From Planctomycetota bacterium (GTDB taxonomy: Bacteria > Planctomycetota > Phycisphaerae > UBA1845 > PWPN01): a DNA stretch of 6,502 nucleotides. The position numbers and the translations under genes are program-made. The DNA lies in the NCBI GenBank assembly GCA_016209665.1, contig JACQVT010000116.1, positions 1 to 6,502 of the forward strand. The letters are read 5' to 3'. Within the stretch, counting starts at the first letter, position 1; each line of letters opens with the position of its first letter. Of the stretch, positions 4,565 through 6,502 are shown in pieces. A model generated the notes under the pieces. The model did no database searches. It saw only the letters and a list, made by a program, of their open reading frames with translations, and was not told where the DNA came from.

Positions 4565-6277
4565 ATGTTCAGCACGCTTGCTAACATTTTCCGGATCGGC
4601 GAACTGCGGCGGAAGATTCTGTTCACCGCGCTGCTGTTGCTGATCTACCGGGTGGGTTACTACGTGGCCCTTCCCGGCATCGACCAGCGGTTCATGGCCG
4701 AAACCGCCAAGCGGCAGGGCGGCGAGGGCGGGTTCGGCCAGTTGGCCGCCGCCTTCTCGCTGTTCACCGGCGGCGACTTGCAGCAGAGCACGATCTTCGG
4801 CCTGGGGATCATGCCCTACATCTCGGCGTCGATCATCTTCCAGTTGCTGGCGACCGTGCTGCCCTCCCTCGAGAAGCTGCAGCGCGAGGGCGACACGGGC
4901 CGCAAGAAGATCAACGAGTACACCCGTTACGCCACGGTCGGGCTGTGCCTGATCCAGGCGATCTTCTGGGTGAACTACATGCAGAACCAGAACTTTCTGT
5001 ACACCGAGTTCGAGGGGTCCATTCCGTTCTGGTTCATGAGCGTGCTGATCCTGACCACGGGGACGATCTTCCTGATGTGGCTGGGCGAACAGATCGACGA
5101 GTACGGGATCGGTAACGGGATCAGCCTGATCATCATGGCCGGCATCGTCGCCCGCATGCCCAACGCGGTGATCGAGGTCGTGCAGTTGGCGGACTTCTCG
5201 GGCAAGGCGGCCCTCGGTTCCAGCACCATGGGGCCGGCCAAGATTCTGTTCGTCACCGTGGCCTTCGTGGCCGTCATCGCCGGCACCATCCTGATCACCC
5301 AGGCCCAGCGGCGGATTCCGATCCAGCAGGCCAAGCACACCCGCGGACGGCGGGTGCTCGGCGGTCAGCGGCAGTACCTGCCCCTGCGGGTCAATCACGG
5401 CGGCGTGATGCCGATCATCTTCGCCAGTTCGCTGATGATCTTCCCGGGCATCTTCATCGGGTGGCTGGCAAGCTGGTTCCCCAGCGTGGTGATGTTCCGG
5501 TACGTGCAGCGGTGGTTCTATCACGACAACTTCATCTACGCGGCCCTCTATGTCGCGATGGTGTTCTTCTTCGCGTACTTCTGGACGGCGGTGCAGTTCC
5601 AGCCCAAGGAGATGGCCAACAACCTGCGGGACTATGGGAGTTTCATCCCGGGCCTGCGGCCGGGCAAGCGGACGGCCGACTATTTGGAGAAGGTCATGAC
5701 CCGCATCACGTACGTGGGGGCCGCGTTCCTGTCGGTCATTGCCCTGATCCCAACGATCGTGGCGGCCAAGCTGAGCATCCCGTGGGAGGTCTCCTCGTTC
5801 CTGGGCGGGACCGGTCTGCTGATCGTGGTGAGCGTGGCCCTGGACCTCGTGCATGTCGACCTGACGGCCGGGAGGGTGGCAGTCCTCGGCAAAGGCCGGC
5901 GGCAGCCAGACGTCCTCGCCCTGCCCGAGCCCACCCAGGCGGCGCTGCACGCGTGGCTGACCGTACGTGGATGGCATCCGGGACCCGTGTTTACCAACTT
6001 TGACCGGGCGCGCAAAGGGTCGGGCCGGCTGACCGGCACGAGTCTCTACCGGATCGTCCGGACGCTCGGGGCGCAGGTGGGCTTTACGGTCCGCCCGCAC
6101 GGCCTACGGCATACGGCGATCACCGAGGCCTGCAAAGCCGCGCAGGCGCATGGGATCGCCTTGGAAGAGGTCCTAGATTTCTCCCGGCACACGGACGTGA
6201 AGGTGCTCATGATCTACCGCGACCGTGAGCGCAACGTGCAGGGCACCTTGGCCGCCCTGGTGGCGGCCCATGCCTAG
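4565..6277 (+). CDS. secY: SecY translocon channel fused in frame to a tyrosine recombinase fragment
   Basis: The open frame encodes 570 residues. Residues 1-429 are SecY, the inner-membrane channel of the Sec translocon that works with SecE, SecG, SecA and the ribosome. Ten membrane segments can be placed roughly at 18-38, 76-96, 122-140, 153-173, 184-203, 227-246, 278-301, 322-342, 383-401 and 410-428. Hallmarks are FGLGIMPYISASIIFQLL (78-95), EQIDEYGIGNGISLII (175-190), GRRVLGGQ with YLPLRVNHGGVMPIIFASS (261-289) and FIPGLRPGKRT (360-370, with the cytosolic-loop Arg365 for SecA and ribosome contact). Instead of the ~15-25-residue cytosolic SecY tail, the frame enters a recombinase catalytic region (about 430-570). 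SecY's C-terminus is cytosolic, so a fusion would be topologically possible. I think a chimeric join or rearrangement is likelier than an evolved fusion. Confidence 0.9.
   Translation: MFSTLANIFRIGELRRKILFTALLLLIYRVGYYVALPGIDQRFMAETAKRQGGEGGFGQLAAAFSLFTGGDLQQSTIFGLGIMPYISASIIFQLLATVLPSLEKLQREGDTGRKKINEYTRYATVGLCLIQAIFWVNYMQNQNFLYTEFEGSIPFWFMSVLILTTGTIFLMWLGEQIDEYGIGNGISLIIMAGIVARMPNAVIEVVQLADFSGKAALGSSTMGPAKILFVTVAFVAVIAGTILITQAQRRIPIQQAKHTRGRRVLGGQRQYLPLRVNHGGVMPIIFASSLMIFPGIFIGWLASWFPSVVMFRYVQRWFYHDNFIYAALYVAMVFFFAYFWTAVQFQPKEMANNLRDYGSFIPGLRPGKRTADYLEKVMTRITYVGAAFLSVIALIPTIVAAKLSIPWEVSSFLGGTGLLIVVSVALDLVHVDLTAGRVAVLGKGRRQPDVLALPEPTQAALHAWLTVRGWHPGPVFTNFDRARKGSGRLTGTSLYRIVRTLGAQVGFTVRPHGLRHTAITEACKAAQAHGIALEEVLDFSRHTDVKVLMIYRDRERNVQGTLAALVAAHA
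5837..5852 (+). other. junction between chromosomal secY and recombinase sequence
   Basis: Codons here read Ala-Leu-Asp-Leu-Val. In SecY this is the end of the tenth membrane segment (GGTxLLIVVxVALDLV). In tyrosine recombinases of the planctomycete type an ALDLxHVDL motif precedes the LGKGR hairpin. The bases could therefore belong to either parent, and the join probably lies within this short shared stretch. Codon choice also changes. In-frame CTA occurs at 6104 and 6173 and GTA at 5963 in the 141-codon fragment, whereas I find neither codon in frame in the 429 SecY codons. Confidence 0.75.
5837..6277 (+). pseudogene. C-terminal catalytic fragment of a tyrosine recombinase (integrase)
   Basis: Phage-integrase/XerC-D family recombinases cut and rejoin DNA through a Tyr nucleophile. 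Here only the end of the catalytic domain is present. Numbered in the fused frame, it shows the hairpin Lys (LGKGRRQ, K443), FTNFDRARKGSGRLTGTSLYRIVR (about 475-498), His512-x-x-Arg515 in RPHGLRH, His542 in FSRHTDV, and Tyr551 in MIYRDR, 9 residues after the His as usual. The N-terminal core-binding domain and the first catalytic Arg are missing, because SecY sequence stands in their place. The fragment should therefore be inactive as a recombinase. It ends at a normal TAG stop after VAAHA. It resembles recombinases that I associate with planctomycete plasmids and genomic islands, from memory only. Confidence 0.85.
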
Positions 6278-6321
6278 GGCCGGACGCGGGTGAGCCGCAA
6301 AGCAGTCAATACAGGGAAAGA

Positions 6322-6331
6322 GGTAAATACC
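6322..6331. promoter_or_regulatory. short dyad GGTAAATACC, possible operator
   Basis: GGTA-AA-TACC is a 10-bp dyad in the AT-rich patch, about 70 nt before the parA-like start. Many ParA systems are autoregulated through small palindromes upstream, so an operator is conceivable. A single short dyad is weak evidence. Confidence 0.2.
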
Positions 6332-6389
6332 ATAAACGGGAACATCATCATGCACACGCGCGGTATGGCACGCCCGACGCCGCCCCCCT

Positions 6390-6394
6390 GGAGG
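6390..6394 (+). promoter_or_regulatory. ribosome binding site of parA-like gene
   Basis: GGAGG lies 8 nt before the GTG at 6403 and supports that start codon. Confidence 0.6.
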
Positions 6395-6402
6395 TCCTGG
6401 CC

Positions 6403-6502
6403 GTGAGAACTCTGGCGATTGCCAACCAGAAAGGCGGCAGCGCCAAGACCACCACGGCCGTCAACCTGGCCGCGACGCTGGGCGAACGCGGCTGCCGCGT
6501 CC
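6403..6502 (+). CDS. parA: ParA-family partitioning ATPase, N-terminal part only
   Basis: ParA/Soj ATPases bind DNA cooperatively with ATP and move plasmids or chromosome origins with a ParB partner. Only the first 33 codons are in the window, and the gene runs off the right edge. They carry the deviant Walker A motif NQKGGSAKTTTAVNLAA, with signature Lys10 and P-loop Lys15, followed by the usual helix leading to LGERGCRV. The GTG start has GGAGG 8 nt upstream. Its position directly after a recombinase fragment, in place of the rest of the ribosomal operon, suggests plasmid or integrative-element DNA. A chromosomal ParA, or a ParA-like ATPase of other function (MinD-like, for example), cannot be ruled out from so short a piece. 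Confidence 0.85.
   Translation, partial: MRTLAIANQKGGSAKTTTAVNLAATLGERGCRV

Larger units (their letters stand above)
6278..6402 (+). other. spacer with AT-rich patch before parA
   Basis: This 125-nt spacer separates the recombinase stop from the parA-like start. Bases 6301-6352 are clearly richer in A and T than anything else in the window. A candidate -10-like TAAATA occurs at 6324-6329 but has no convincing -35 partner, so I do not call a promoter. An ATG at 6350 opens an 18-codon frame that ends at TGA 6404-6406, overlapping the GTG start of the next gene. It has no clear ribosome binding site and is probably not a gene. Confidence 0.4.

Noticed and set aside
5461..6003. A 180-codon + strand frame inside secY
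   Set aside because: It overlaps clear SecY coding sequence in another frame and has no domain.
2963..6100. A 1045-codon open frame on the minus strand across several genes
   Set aside because: It is antisense to well-supported ribosomal protein genes and secY. Its His/Arg/Asp/Gln-rich, repetitive composition is what strong GC bias at third codon positions produces on the opposite strand.
6295..6330. Possible promoter upstream of parA
   Set aside because: The TAAATA-like hexamer has no good -35 partner at proper spacing, so a promoter call is not supported.
6173..6355. A 60-codon minus-strand frame at the recombinase end
   Set aside because: It mostly overlaps the catalytic end of the recombinase and shows no family features.

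Overview
The window is GC-rich DNA that reads as the chromosomal spc ribosomal-protein operon of a bacterium. It ends abruptly in sequence typical of plasmids or mobile elements. All recognisable genes lie on the + strand. The r-protein variants suggest Planctomycetota: a zinc-finger S14 with the Pro-Lys-Phe and RKF/ICRxCFR-like spacing familiar from that phylum, a long basic N-terminal tail on S5, enlarged loops in L14 and L6, no L30 gene, and SecY motifs such as a GRKKINEYTRYATV-like stretch. The recombinase fragment at the right end also resembles a planctomycete-type tyrosine recombinase. This lineage call comes from memory of the families, not from a search.

Layout. Bases 23-4444 hold rplN, rplX, rplE, rpsN, rpsH, rplF, rplR, rpsE and rplO in the classical order, each with a short spacer and usually a purine-rich ribosome binding site. 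rpmD (L30), normally between rpsE and rplO, is absent; only 24 nt separate those genes. secY starts at 4565. Several spacers (before rplE, rpsN and rpsE) hold GC-rich inverted repeats, and the same 10-nt block with the ribosome binding site precedes both rpsN and rpsH.

The striking part is the right end. SecY reads normally through all ten membrane segments. Near base 5837-5852 (residues about 425-430) it runs in frame into the C-terminal catalytic half of a tyrosine recombinase, which keeps the Lys, His-x-x-Arg, His and Tyr but lacks the N-terminal domain and the first catalytic Arg. The usual downstream genes (adk/map, infA, rpmJ, rpsM and so on) do not follow. Instead there is a 125-nt spacer with a small AT-rich patch and the start of a ParA-type ATPase gene that runs off the window. 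The switch sits in an Ala-Leu-Asp-Leu-Val stretch that would fit both parent proteins, so the join probably lies in short shared sequence.

The operon makes ribosomal subunit proteins and the translocon channel that docks on the ribosome. The right end belongs to another kind of replicon (recombinase plus ParA). The join may be an assembly chimera, a microhomology-mediated rearrangement, or less likely a real integration at the 3' end of secY. The sequence alone cannot decide.
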